Positions 44,500-54,414 of a stretch of DNA of 64,000 nucleotides are shown piece by piece. Source of the stretch: Notolepis coatsorum (taxonomy: Eukaryota; Chordata; Actinopteri; Aulopiformes; Paralepididae); assembly GCA_963971535.1 (NCBI GenBank), contig OZ020589.1, positions 93,561,182 through 93,625,181 on the forward strand. The letters are read 5' to 3'. Position 1 is the first letter of the stretch. Every line of letters starts with the position of its first letter. The notes under the pieces are model-generated. The model saw nothing but the letters and a program-made list of their open reading frames with translations. It searched no databases and had not been told where the DNA came from. The position numbers and the translations under genes are program-made.

Positions 44500-45330
44500 A
44501 ACTGACCACCGCGGGATCGGAAGTCCAGACGGGAGAGGCACTGACGTAATACCCGGCCTGGCCCACGCTGCGACCTCCTGGGCCTAGAGTTCCCCCTCTG
44601 ACAACATTTTTCAGATACAGGGAACCCTGCTCCATCGACAGATGCTCACCAAACACAGACGCAGGACGTGTGGTGTGGGAGCCGCTTGACAGCACAGCAT
44701 TCTCATAAACAGACCCAGGCCTAGCTAGTAACTGGGTGTCAGCCCCAGTCTCCATGAGAAGCGAAATGTGGGGCCGCTTGCGCTTCACTGGAAGAACGCG
44801 GCCCGCAGCCAAAGGGGACAAATCAGAGCCCTGAGTCCCGTAGCGTAGCGGGGGGGAGTAACCGGAGAGCGTGCTAGACACAGCTAGATGGCAAGGTTTT
44901 TTTAGGGCGTGTCCATCTAATATAGCCGATCCCTCTGGCCGCCGAGGCTGTCGGCCTTGTGATCACCTGTTTCCTTTGTGTCCAGGGTATCTCAGGCGGG
45001 CCGTGCTCTCACCTCTGGCTGTGCGGCGGCATGGAGCCCAGGTCAAATACCGCCCGCGCCTCCGTGGACACACCAAGGTCCACCCGCGTAGAGGGGAGCC
45101 CCGAGGAGGAGGCCCCTCCCCTCCTCAAGGGGAGATTGCTCCAACCAAGATGCCTGTGAACAACCGTTGACAGCATCCTAGCCCTCCCTGCGGTTATAGC
45201 TTGCGGCTGGGTCAAAAACTGAATAACCTCAAAACCTTGCGCGATGGTTTTGACGTCGGCTAGCCCAAAGGCCCCACCACCCGACACGATTTTTGACAGA
45301 AAAGCAGCCAATTGAGCAATGTTGTTAGTT
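44500..45330 (-). pseudogene. DIRS Gag-like region
   Basis: Minus-strand frames (45009-45311; 44390-44881) match in layout and content those at 58782-60055 of DIRS copy 2, e.g. LAAGRVLPVKRKRPHISLLM and LLARPGSVYENAVLSSGSH. Position at the 5' side of RNase H and lack of enzymatic motifs suggest Gag. Frames are broken. The function is inferred from order only. Confidence 0.6.
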
Positions 45331-45574
45331 GCTGCTAAATTCTGTACCGCAGCGGTATAAGCTTAAACAGCCCACCAGCCACCTGCTGGGCCGACTCGCC
45401 TCTTGGCGTCGGCCGGACGGGATACCGTTCCACCATGTCAGGGCAAAGGACCGATGCCACCTGCACCACTAAGCACGGAACACCAGTGGCGGCTGCTGAC
45501 CAAAGTCTACTACTAGTGAAGCACTGCTCCACTAGTAGGCATGCAACAACCTCCCCTGCAGTGTGCACCCGTGA

Positions 45575-45706
45575 TGGGATAAATGAATGAATGAACGAAA
45601 ACTCTATTAACATATTGCAGAATGGGCTAGCCCAATACACACAATCGTTAAGGGGATGCAGACCAGAGAAAACGTTAGTCCTGTCTACATCAGGGTCCCC
45701 CATTTT
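45575..45706 (-). mobile_element. retroelement tail inside DIRS copy 1
   Basis: Block GAATGAATGAACGAAAACTC, then ACATATTGCAGAATGGGC and GGGGATGCAGACCAGAG. It lies at the same relative position in DIRS copy 2 (60602-60725), so it was present before the two copies separated. The rest of its family is at 24396-24560. Confidence 0.75.
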
Positions 45707-48700
45707 GCGGCATATACCATCACTGTCGAGGCCGACTGCCCATCCAGGATAGACTGGAGAAGGACAGAACCGAGTCCAGGGGGCATGACACCGGGTCCAA
45801 GCCTCGACAGCCTCGACAGCCTCCAAACCTCACACCACTCTCGAACCATACGCCACTTCCCTGCGTAAGCCGCGGTGGTGGACGGAGCGTGCGCGTTCCG
45901 GATGGCAATCACCACAGAAGAGTTAAGACGCATCCCCACCAGATTCACCCTTTCAGCAGCCAAGCCTAGAGGCCACTCCAGAACAGGAGGCATAACAGAG
46001 TTCCGCGTGCCTGAGAGAAGGCCCGCGGTGACCACAGAACAGGCCACAGCAGGGCCACCAAGAGCTGAATCAGGGCCGGGAACCACACAGCCGAGCTCCG
46101 GCCCGGCGCGACTAGGATCAACCCGCGCTCCTGATGTACCCGCCCCAAAGCTGAGCTATCAGGTGTATGGGGGGGAACGCATACAGAATCCCGGGCGGCC
46201 ACGGATACATCGAGAAGGCATCCACCCCCAGAGAGGGGTTGTCCTTCCGACTGACCGAGAACCACAAGGGGCACTGGTGGGACTGTCTGCTCGCAAACAG
46301 GTCCACCGTGGCCTCCCCGAATCGGTCCCAGACCTGTCTGACTATGTCTGGACGTAGTTCCCACTCGTCGGGGTGAGGACCGCACCGCAACATCACATCT
46401 GCACCCACATTCTCCCTACCGGGGATGTGGAGAGCCCTCAGGCTGCGCAGATTGAGAGACGCCCATAGCCAGAGCTCGACCGCCGCCTGGTGCAGACGGG
46501 GGGGGGGGGGGGCATACTCCTCCCTGTCTGTCGATATACGACGCTGACGTTGTGTTGTCCGTCCTGATCAAAACATGCTTGCCCACCACAAGGTGGCCGA
46601 GCCGTTTGAGGACCAGAAGGACTGCCTTCAATTCCAACACATTGAAATGTAGTGCAGACCGGGCAGCATGGTCCTGCCAGCTGCCCACTACTGCGTTGGC
46701 CCGACACGTCCCCCCCATCCCGTGAGGGAGGCGTCAGTGAAGACTGTGACGTGTGACAGCCTGCTGCCCATGGGGACCCCACTGGTGAGGGCCCCAGAGG
46801 GCGAGGTCCCCCAGTACAGAGAACGAATCTCCTCGGCCAGGGCTGTCACTGCTGCGGACTCTGATAATAGAGTCTGTACCAAACCCAACACAAGCGCCAC
46901 CCTCAGCGTTCTCTCCATCCACACCGACATATGGCTACTACTGCAGCCATACGTGGTAAAAAATTCCAAAGCGCCCCCGCCACCAACTGCCGCTGGTCCG
47001 CTTAGGAATCGTAGATAGGTGGCCCGGTCCCTCCTGCTGTGCGTCGTCAACCCTGGTCTCGCCAACCACGCGAGCAGGGAGTCCCGCGGAGCCGGGATAT
47101 CGCACCCTGACTCTACCAACGAGGCAATCGCACCCAAGGGGGGGGACCCCGACAGAAGGGGCGGTCTGATACGGGGGGAGCGGCCATCACCCCTGGTGAC
47201 ATAGGCTCCCCCGCTGAGCATCTTCCCGGCTTAACTTGCTGAGGACAGCCTGCTCTGCAGCTGGACATGCATGGTGTGTGGTCCCACACTGCCCGATAGG
47301 GTGGGTCTCTACACACCGTAGCCCTGTAGTGATATTACTATCACCCAAATTACGCATGCCTAACTTGTATGGGGGGGTGCTAAAGGTCAGCGATAAAGTG
47401 GCAGTCAGGAGAATGAGGCTGGCAGGTCACTGCCAGAGACACCATGAGCTGCCAACCAGCAAACTTGTGCTGTGGGAACCAACACACGGGCATCGATCAC
47501 AAGGATGGCCCACATTAACCTACGTGGACGTACTCAGGAGAGATGCGGGAACAGAATGCACTGGCCAGCTAGCCAGATGCATGGAGGATTGGGATGACTG
47601 GAAGCACCGATGGAGGGCCCGTCCGAGGACGACCTAGATAGATAACTGACCACCGCGGGATCGGAAGTCCAGACGGGAGAGGCACTGACGTAATACCCGG
47701 CCTGGCCCACGCTGCGACCTCCTGGGCCTAGAGTTCCCCCTCTGACAACATTTTTCAGATACAGGGAACCCTGCTCCATCGACAGATGCTCACCAAACAC
47801 AGACGCAGGACGTGTGGTGTGGGAGCCGCTTGACAGCACAGCATTCTCATAAACAGACCCAGGCCTAGCTAGTAACTGGGTGTCAGCCCCAGTCTCCATG
47901 AGAAGCGAAATGTGGGGCCGCTTGCGCTTCACTGGAAGAACGCGGCCCGCAGCCAAAGGGGACAAATCAGAGCCCTGAGTCCCGTAGCGTAGCGGGGGGG
48001 AGTAACCGGAGAGCGTGCTAGACACAGCTAGATGGCAAGGTTTTTTTAGGGCGTGTCCATCTAATATAGCCGATCCCTCTGGCCGCCGAGGCTGTCGGCC
48101 TTGTGATCACCTGTTTCCTTTGTGTCCAGGGTATCTCAGGCGGGCCGTGCTCTCACCTCTGGCTGTGCGGCGGCATGGAGCCCAGGTCAAATACCGCCCG
48201 CGCCTCCGTGGACACACCAAGGTCCACCCGCGTAGAGGGGAGCCCCGAGGAGGAGGCCCCTCCCCTCCTCAAGGGGAGATTGCTCCAACCAAGATGCCTG
48301 TGAACAACCGTTGACAGCATCCTAGCCCTCCCTGCGGTTATAGCTTGCGGCTGGGTCAAAAACTGAATAACCTCAAAACCTTGCGCGATGGTTTTGACGT
48401 CGGCTAGCCCAAAGGCCCCACCACCCGACACGATTTTTGACAGAAAAGCAGCCAATTGAGCAATGTTGTTAGTTGCTGCTAAATTCTGTACCGCAGCGGT
48501 ATAAGCTTAAACAGCCCACCAGCCACCTGCTGGGCCGACTCGCCTCTTGGCGTCGGCCGGACGGGATACCGTTCCACCATGTCAGGGCAAAGGACCGATG
48601 CCACCTGCACCACTAAGCACGGAACACCAGTGGCGGCTGCTGACCAAAGTCTACTACTAGTGAAGCACTGCTCCACTAGTAGGCATGCAACAACCTCCCC

Positions 48701-48850
48701 TGCAGTGTGCACCCGTGATGGGATAAATGAATGAATGAACGAAAACTCTATTAACATATTGCAGAATGGGCTAGCCCAATACACACAATCGTTAAGGGGA
48801 TGCAGACCAGAGAAAACGTTAGTCCTGTCTACATCAGGGTCCCCCATTTT
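45707..48850. repeat. 3144-bp tandem duplication, copy B
   Basis: Exact repeat of copy A in the same orientation. At 48850 it passes into unique DIRS sequence (CAATTCATAGATTCAC), which in copy 2 also follows CCCATTTT. Therefore copy B has the original right border and copy A the new junction. No direct repeat of more than one or two bases at the junction. Confidence 0.95.
47363..47643 (+). mobile_element. RTE-like LINE fragment, duplicated copy
   Basis: Second copy of the fragment at 44219-44499, carried by the 3144-bp duplication. It differs by one base seen (47562). Confidence 0.7.
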
Positions 48851-49595
48851 CAATTCATAGATTCACAAAATGCACACCTGCCCTGAGCCCTGTCGTCAGC
48901 CCATCCACCCATGTAAAGGGTAAATAAGCCTCCGCTAAACCCCCAACATTAGACACCGATTGACCGTCAGCATGAATGGTTAAGAGGAGGGAAGAGTAAA
49001 GACAGCCCCGGCGGGGTACATGGGAAGGGCGCACCAACATTGTAGCATTAGCATTAGCTGCACGCTAGGATACTTGGAAAAACATCTCAAAAGTGAGTCA
49101 TGATGACCACGTTTATCCAAATATCCCGCCCCCTGCGCCAATACATCACTCGGTCGTCTCACGAGACAACAAGCAGTATTACCTATGCCAGTACCAATGC
49201 CTGCTAGCGCAGGCCCTACCTGAGCACGACTGCTAAACGTTGCGCGAAGTCCATCGGTCCGCTGTCAAGCGACGAGGAAAAAACACAGGATAGGACCGCC
49301 GTGCTATGGACGTGCCGAGAAGGATCCGGAGGCTGGCGTACTTCTGGCAAAGCCCAACATTGCGTAATCTTTCGCTACAAACTCTAGTTCAGAAGTGCTG
49401 AGCTGCTTCCGCGTTGGAAACGAATGAGGAAGGGTGAGGCGTGACCACTTCCGGCGTAATATAGGGGACGCATGGGAGTGGCGTGGTCACGTGCAAGTGG
49501 GTGCATTTGTTTTGTTCCCCGGAGCACACTAGGTGCTGGAGATAATGGGTTATCTCAGAAGGCAGAGCGAGACGCGAAGCCAGTTGATATATAAC
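48851..49595. mobile_element. DIRS copy 1, 5' leader and right end
   Basis: Non-coding leader of the minus-strand element and its terminal inverted repeat (from about 49420). The inverse contains TATATCAACTGGCTTC and CTGAGATAAC, matching the left end region. Parallel to 60726-61493 in copy 2. Confidence 0.75.
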
Positions 49596-50331
49596 TTGCA
49601 TTCCTTAAAATGTATCATTAATCAATCAAACAGATATTGAAATACACTATGTAGCCTAGTACACCAACACTGCAAAGGACAGTGGATAAATAAATAAATA
49701 AGAACTAAAGCTAATCGCGTGGAAATAGACTGCATTAATATTCCATAACAAGACTTGTGTGCGCCAGTATGGCCTACGTGTCTAATGAATGAACAGTAGG
49801 CTTATATTATTTTAGTTACTTGTTTCATTAGGATTTAGTAGAATACTATATATATGCTCTGCCCTACGTACAGTATAAGTACAGTCTGTAATCCTAATGA
49901 AACAAGTAACTAGAATAATATAAGCCTACTGTGGTCGGGCGTACCATGAGCCAGAGTAAGCCAGAGTCGGGCGTACCATGAGCGGACTGCATGGTTGACT
50001 GTATACGGTCTACGGGGCTTTGCTGCTCTCCTAATAAAACAAGTCATTAATGGAATAATAAGCCTATACTGCGTTCATGTATTAGCGGGCGCTGCGGTAC
50101 TATATACTATATAGCTGTACTATATATGATGCCAATACATAAATCTAATTTCGATGGGTCGCAAAGCGCTTCCGCGTCCATTTTCACACGGCTGCATCAT
50201 TAGTTGCCTTTATAAGGAGCTCTGGAGGCGTTGTTTTGTATGCAAATGACCTGAACGGGCACGCGCATTTGCGTTTGAGACATGGTGCCATTCCCCAACG
50301 CAGATATCACAGGTGCGACTGTTTGAGCCAC
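49596..50331. repeat. gene-free region with inverted repeat
   Basis: Arms at about 49792-49838 and 49888-49932 (CAGTAGGCTTATATTATT and its inverse) can pair over about 43 bases round a loop of 50. A partial third copy is near 50022-50060. GTCGGGCGTACCATGAGC is repeated at 49935 and 49968. No coding signal. Confidence 0.75.
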
Positions 50332-50745
50332 TTAACACATTGTGCGCCAAGAACAGCGTAAATCGTTATTGCCCACCATGCAGTGTTCGAATTATGAGGG
50401 GGCCAATGGGGGCTCAGCCCCCATAGCTATAGTCTGAGCCCCCATAGTCAAGACCCCCTATGGGGGTCTCTCAAAAAAAATTTTTTTTTTTTTTTTTTTT
50501 TTATGTACGAATTAGTATTATTTATGTTACCTAAATAAATTGTTAATAGATCATATTTTTCTTTTCAGTTTTTAAAAGAACCGAGTAATTAATGTTGTGG
50601 AATAGGCTGCATTTCACCTCCAAGCCGCTATGCGTCGCCCATGAGCGTCGCCCATAAGCCCTAGTGAAGAAGAAGCAGCAAGCAGCTGCTGTAAACAGAA
50701 TCCGTGTCCTGCAACTGAAAACATAAACACTAAACAGTACGCCAC

Positions 50746-51255
50746 ATGCCGCCAAAAAAAAGGCTCAACCCGCCGCAAGGCTGTACAAAGCTGGACAGCT
50801 TTGGTTTTATAAAAAGGCCAAAGACTGACGCTGTTAGTGCAGCAGCTAGCAGCGCTACTGTCACTGAAGTTGACACTGCTAGTGCTAGTACTAGTGTTAG
50901 CTCTGCTGCTCCTGTGCGCAGTGCACCTCTTATTGTTACCACGCCGGTTGCCACTTCCAGACCTGAGTCTCCACCACTAGACCTGGACTGCGCTGCTACT
51001 CAACCACCACAATGCTGGGGTCCGAGTCAGTGGAACTTTTGGAAAAATAAATATAGCTGGTTATTTGCCAAGGAGGGATGCATTGGCTGCCTTCCATGTA
51101 AAAACGCCAAGATATTGTTAAATAAATCATTTGGAGCCCATTTGGCAGAGCAGTGGATGAATGGGACTGTGACTAGCTCTCAGAGCAAGAAGTTGAGGAA
51201 GAAAATATACTTGCACAGTGATAGCGTTGCTCATAAGCAAGCTATAGAAATATAA
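50746..51255 (+). CDS. N-terminal part of hAT transposase, zinc finger
   Basis: A 169-codon ORF from an ATG in good context (CACATGCC). Residues 1-27 are basic with likely nuclear signals (PPKKRLNPP, IKRPK). Residues 30-75 are low-complexity Ala/Ser/Thr. Residues 88-168 look like a TTF-type zinc finger as in hAT transposases and ZMYM/KIAA1586-like proteins: conserved Trp at 96, 99 and 105, Cys at 112, 115 and 118, and His at 132, 157 and 163. A stop after IEI ends the frame; the following DNA (51256-51390) continues transposase-like (KKVSEITSALLKETADVGHA), so the stop truncates a longer gene. The catalytic domain is gone. It might bind DNA without transposing. Confidence 0.68.
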   Translation: MPPKKRLNPPQGCTKLDSFGFIKRPKTDAVSAAASSATVTEVDTASASTSVSSAAPVRSAPLIVTTPVATSRPESPPLDLDCAATQPPQCWGPSQWNFWKNKYSWLFAKEGCIGCLPCKNAKILLNKSFGAHLAEQWMNGTVTSSQSKKLRKKIYLHSDSVAHKQAIEI

Positions 51256-51754
51256 AGTCAGAACCAGAAGGAAGTGCTTCCAAAAAAAGTTAGCGAAATC
51301 ACATCTGCTTTGCTCAAGGAGACAGCAGATGTGGGACATGCTGTCGCTAAAAAAAGGTTGCCTTATACCAAATTGAACCCTCTTATGACTTGTAATTTAT
51401 TTTTCATTCAGTTCTTGATTACCTGTGCACATTTGTTTATAACATTATTTATTTTGATTTATACAATTATTTATTTTACGTTCATTTTATTATCAGATGA
51501 TAATGTTACTTACTGTATCCTGATAAATGCTGCTGTTGTGCCATACAACTATTTATTTTCCATTAGATTATTTTGTTAGTTTTCGATTTATAAGTGCAGA
51601 CAAATAAATGTTAATTCAAGTTCATAAATTTGGTCTAATTTTTCAAATTAAATTGTTGTATTTTATCAGATGCAAAATGCAAATAAGTAAATATGGCATT
51701 ATATATCAGAGGTGAGTAAGAAAATGAACAAATATTGATGGTTAAGAATGAGAC

Positions 51755-51809
51755 TGAATAATGACATCACACAATAGTCTAATGATTAGACTGTTGTGTG
51801 ATGTCATTA
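51755..51809. repeat. 27-bp perfect-like hairpin
   Basis: AATAATGACATCACACAATA pairs with its inverse TATTGTGTGATGTCATTATT-like sequence, with one mismatch and almost no loop. It lies in the hAT element near its right end and may cause cruciform formation. Confidence 0.85.
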
Positions 51810-52864
51810 TTACTTAGTATTAGACTAATCCTAATGAGATTATTCCTCTAAATATGACTTCGAAAACAGCCACAATTTCAGGAAGAAAATAGTAACAAAA
51901 AAATTATTCAGGGGGCCCCCATAGCTCTCAGGTGATAATTCGAACCCTGCCGCCATGCGTTGAATGCCAACAACGGCGTATCACGTGTTTGGGATCAATA
52001 TTTCTTTTTTTCGCCATGGCATTCATAATTTACCCAGCTTCCCTCCGGATCGCAGTCGGACCCTGTTCTGATATTGCAACGCCTCAATACCGCCGCCTGG
52101 TGGATGGCCGGGCGAGTTACACTCACGCCAAACCGGAAGTGGCGATCGGTGCATCGAGGAAATTCCTCCGCCAGAGATATATTGTGGCGTGGATCAATAT
52201 ACACACTCGAGGGCATTTGGATCGCTTTCTAAACGCAATAATCGATATGATTTCGGCGTTTATTGCGTCATACAAACCGGAAATGGATCTAGCAGATCGA
52301 CGTCAAATAATTGGGATATTTTTCCTCCAGTCTCATCGGCGAACGGTAAGAGGAAACTAACTTTCAGCTTGATTGTCCATTTCTTTGTTTGCAATCAGTC
52401 TGATCAATATATCAACCCATACTAAATAAAGCCGTTACTGACGATCAAGGAACTATAAACGACCCCCCCCCCCCCTTTCCTTCACGCATGATGAAGCATA
52501 ATGTATACCGATCATATACATTTTAATTTTTTAATATAGCGTGTATAGGAAAGAAACGCCAATCGATAATCTATTATGCTTCAGGGCCTATAACTAGCGT
52601 TTTTGGAATTACAGCAGAAAAGCTTAAAAACTTACTTATATTTTCGACGGTATTAACACAACAATGTATGAATGAAAAAATATAACGTTCCCACATCCGG
52701 AACGATAGATACCCGATGTTGAATGGGCCATAGTAATGCAGATATAGCTATAATATTTAAAAAGTTATAGCCCCTCAAAGAAGGTAAACATCTCCATAGG
52801 CTTACAGCGGTGGCAGAGAGGGCATAATGATGGGCACAATGCATGATGGCGCCCAATGTGTTAA

Positions 52865-53189
52865 GACATATTCCCAGCACGTTGGGGATTCAGAGTGAAC
52901 TTGTCATTGATTCTGTCTGTCGGTTCCAAGATACGTCTTCCAAGAGAACTCTTTGGAAAATATTCGGAATGAGACCCAATAAGCACAGCAAATGTAAGAA
53001 TACTCTTCAAAAGATCACAATATGGTAAGATTTCCAAAAGAATATTGAGTCTTTCAAGTCACTGATAAATTAAGTTTCATGGGAAGAGGTTTACAAATAG
53101 CAAGATGTTGAAAGAGCCTATCGCAGTATCACACTGTTTTCAATTCTGTTAACAGTTTTCCATTGATAGTAGAAGAATAAATTACTCTG
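52865..53189. other. no gene seen
   Basis: Unassigned AT-rich DNA following the piggyBac-like element. A 61-codon frame has no domain. Confidence 0.45.
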
Positions 53190-53505
53190 CAAATTAGAAA
53201 CCTTGGCTGACTAGAACTAAAAAGATCCTCTATTATAAAATTACAAATTTGTACAAATTACAATTATATAATAAATCTGTTATGGAAACCTATAGGAAGT
53301 ACAACAATGACTTTACCCAATTAAGAAAAGCTAAAAAAATTATATTTTTCAGACAAATTCACTCAAGCCTCTAAAGATATAAAGTCACCATGGATCCTCA
53401 TCAGTAAATGACTAAATAGGAAAAAAGCTGCAAGTCTGGCTAGATCAATGGTGGATAATGCATTCGGTCGCTTGGAAGGAAGGTGGCACATGTTATCCAA
53501 GCAAA
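53190..53505 (+). pseudogene. decayed LINE RT linker region
   Basis: Translated pieces such as ETYRKYNNDFTQLRKAKKI resemble the linker between endonuclease and RT of L2/CR1-type elements, but stops and frameshifts break it. Weak call. Confidence 0.4.
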
Positions 53506-53554
53506 TTGACTGTGATGTCAAGTTTGTGAGTGATCTATTTGTCTGTTGCAAAAT

Positions 53555-53830
53555 GTCAGAGGTTTATTTTGATCCCCATTATTCTTCCTGGGGTCCATAA
53601 CACATAAAATACAGTTACAGACTTATATTATACACTCATTCACATGACATTCATTAATTCAAATCTTTATTTATTCTCAAAAAGACATTGAGGTCAACCT
53701 CATTTTCAATGTCGTCGAGACTTTACAGACATTTCAATGCATACATTTTTACAATATAATAATACATATTAATAACTATCTATATAGCACTTTTCACACA
53801 GGACCGCAGTCCAGAGTGCCCCACAGCAAT
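53555..53830 (-). mobile_element. LINE 3' untranslated fragments
   Basis: TTTTGATCCCCATTATTCTTCC and TGGGGTCC resemble the LINE 3' end at 61745-61800. A second type follows: TATATAGCACTTTTCACACAG at about 53783. No coding part is retained. Confidence 0.55.
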
Positions 53831-54066
53831 TAGTATAAATGAACATATATACGAATGCCCACAACGAGATTGACTGCAGGGTGCAGGCGCCGCGCGCACT
53901 CAAATCATGGGGGAGGGGCGGGGGGAGAAAACTTATGAATTTGGATGAGAGCCTTGACGTAAATGGTTGTAGCTATGGCTGGGGGGTGCTGGAAACATGA
54001 TCCAATATACTTTTATAGTCTCCAGGACACCAATCCCAAGTCGATCGGAACTTTCTCTGCGGAGCT

Positions 54067-54172
54067 AGTCACTTTTTCAGCACCTACTCCCCATGCGCAG
54101 ATTGCCCATGCATGGGTCTAGGTTTATCAATCTGCGCATGCAGAGTTTGAGGAGTAGGTGCGAAAAAGTGAC
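54067..54172. repeat. inverted repeat, arms about 45 bp
   Basis: AGTCACTTTTTCAGCACCTA (54067-54086) pairs with its inverse TAGGTGCGAAAAAGTGACT near 54154-54172, and CATGCGCAGATTG pairs with CAATCTGCGCATG. Loop about 20 bases. It may be a small TIR element; target duplication not resolved. Confidence 0.8.
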
Positions 54173-54414
54173 TATATCATACTAAGGACCATTATGTCTG
54201 CCTTCAAAAGATCCTTAGTCATTCATTTTCTTCTTGATTTGTAGTAGAAATATTTGTAATAATATTTGGAACGGTGTGTGTCTGGAGAACAAAAGCATTG
54301 CGATGCACGTTTTTATTCAGTATCTCCATTTATCAGTAACTGCATTTGTAATACCAGGACAATTCATGACAACTCATTAAATCAATTACATCTATAAAAC
54401 ATATTCCTGAAATT
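54173..54414. other. no gene seen
   Basis: AT-rich DNA without recognised features. Confidence 0.45.

Larger units (their letters stand above)
42563..45706. repeat. 3144-bp tandem duplication, copy A
   Basis: Every reading frame in 42576-45170 recurs exactly 3144 bases later. It holds the recombinase N-part, RNase H, Gag and the retroelement tail. Its end, CCCCCATTTT, is followed directly by the start of copy B, GCGGCATATACC. I saw one substitution (44418 C versus 47562 T); even a 15-G run is the same length in both copies. Not every base was aligned. Confidence 0.95.
36270..49595 (-). mobile_element. DIRS1-like retroelement, copy 1
   Basis: Outer ends are AAGGTTATCCTATAACCC (left) and GCCAGTTGATATATAAC (right). 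Inverted repeats of about 150 bp lie inside them (about 36308-36430 and 49420-49575). An internal complementary region (36470-36524 and 41567-41596) is the reverse complement of the right end joined to the left end, the signature of DIRS1-type elements, which use a tyrosine recombinase and a circular junction. Genes run right to left: Gag-like, RNase H, recombinase. Reverse transcriptase motifs were not seen. It is interrupted by Gypsy and LINE insertions and carries a 3144-bp tandem duplication. Confidence 0.85.
50381..51949. mobile_element. hAT element with residual zinc-finger ORF
   Basis: Starts CAGTGTTCGAATTATGAGG and ends GGTGATAATTCGAACCCTG. CCACCATG (50373-50380) and CCGCCATG (51950-51957) form an 8-bp duplication with one change. 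Near the left end are GGGGGCTC/GAGCCCCC palindromes (50405-50470) and a 24-T run. It keeps the 5' part of a transposase gene but lacks the catalytic region. Confidence 0.85.
50332..52864. mobile_element. piggyBac-like element, copy 2
   Basis: TTAA at both borders (50332-50335 and 52861-52864), with ends TTAACACATTGTGCGCCA and GGCGCCCAATGTGTTAA. The non-nested part is the same as the copy at 4810-8442. Interrupted by a hAT at 50381-51949. Contains a 13-C run near 52461. No transposase. Confidence 0.85.
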
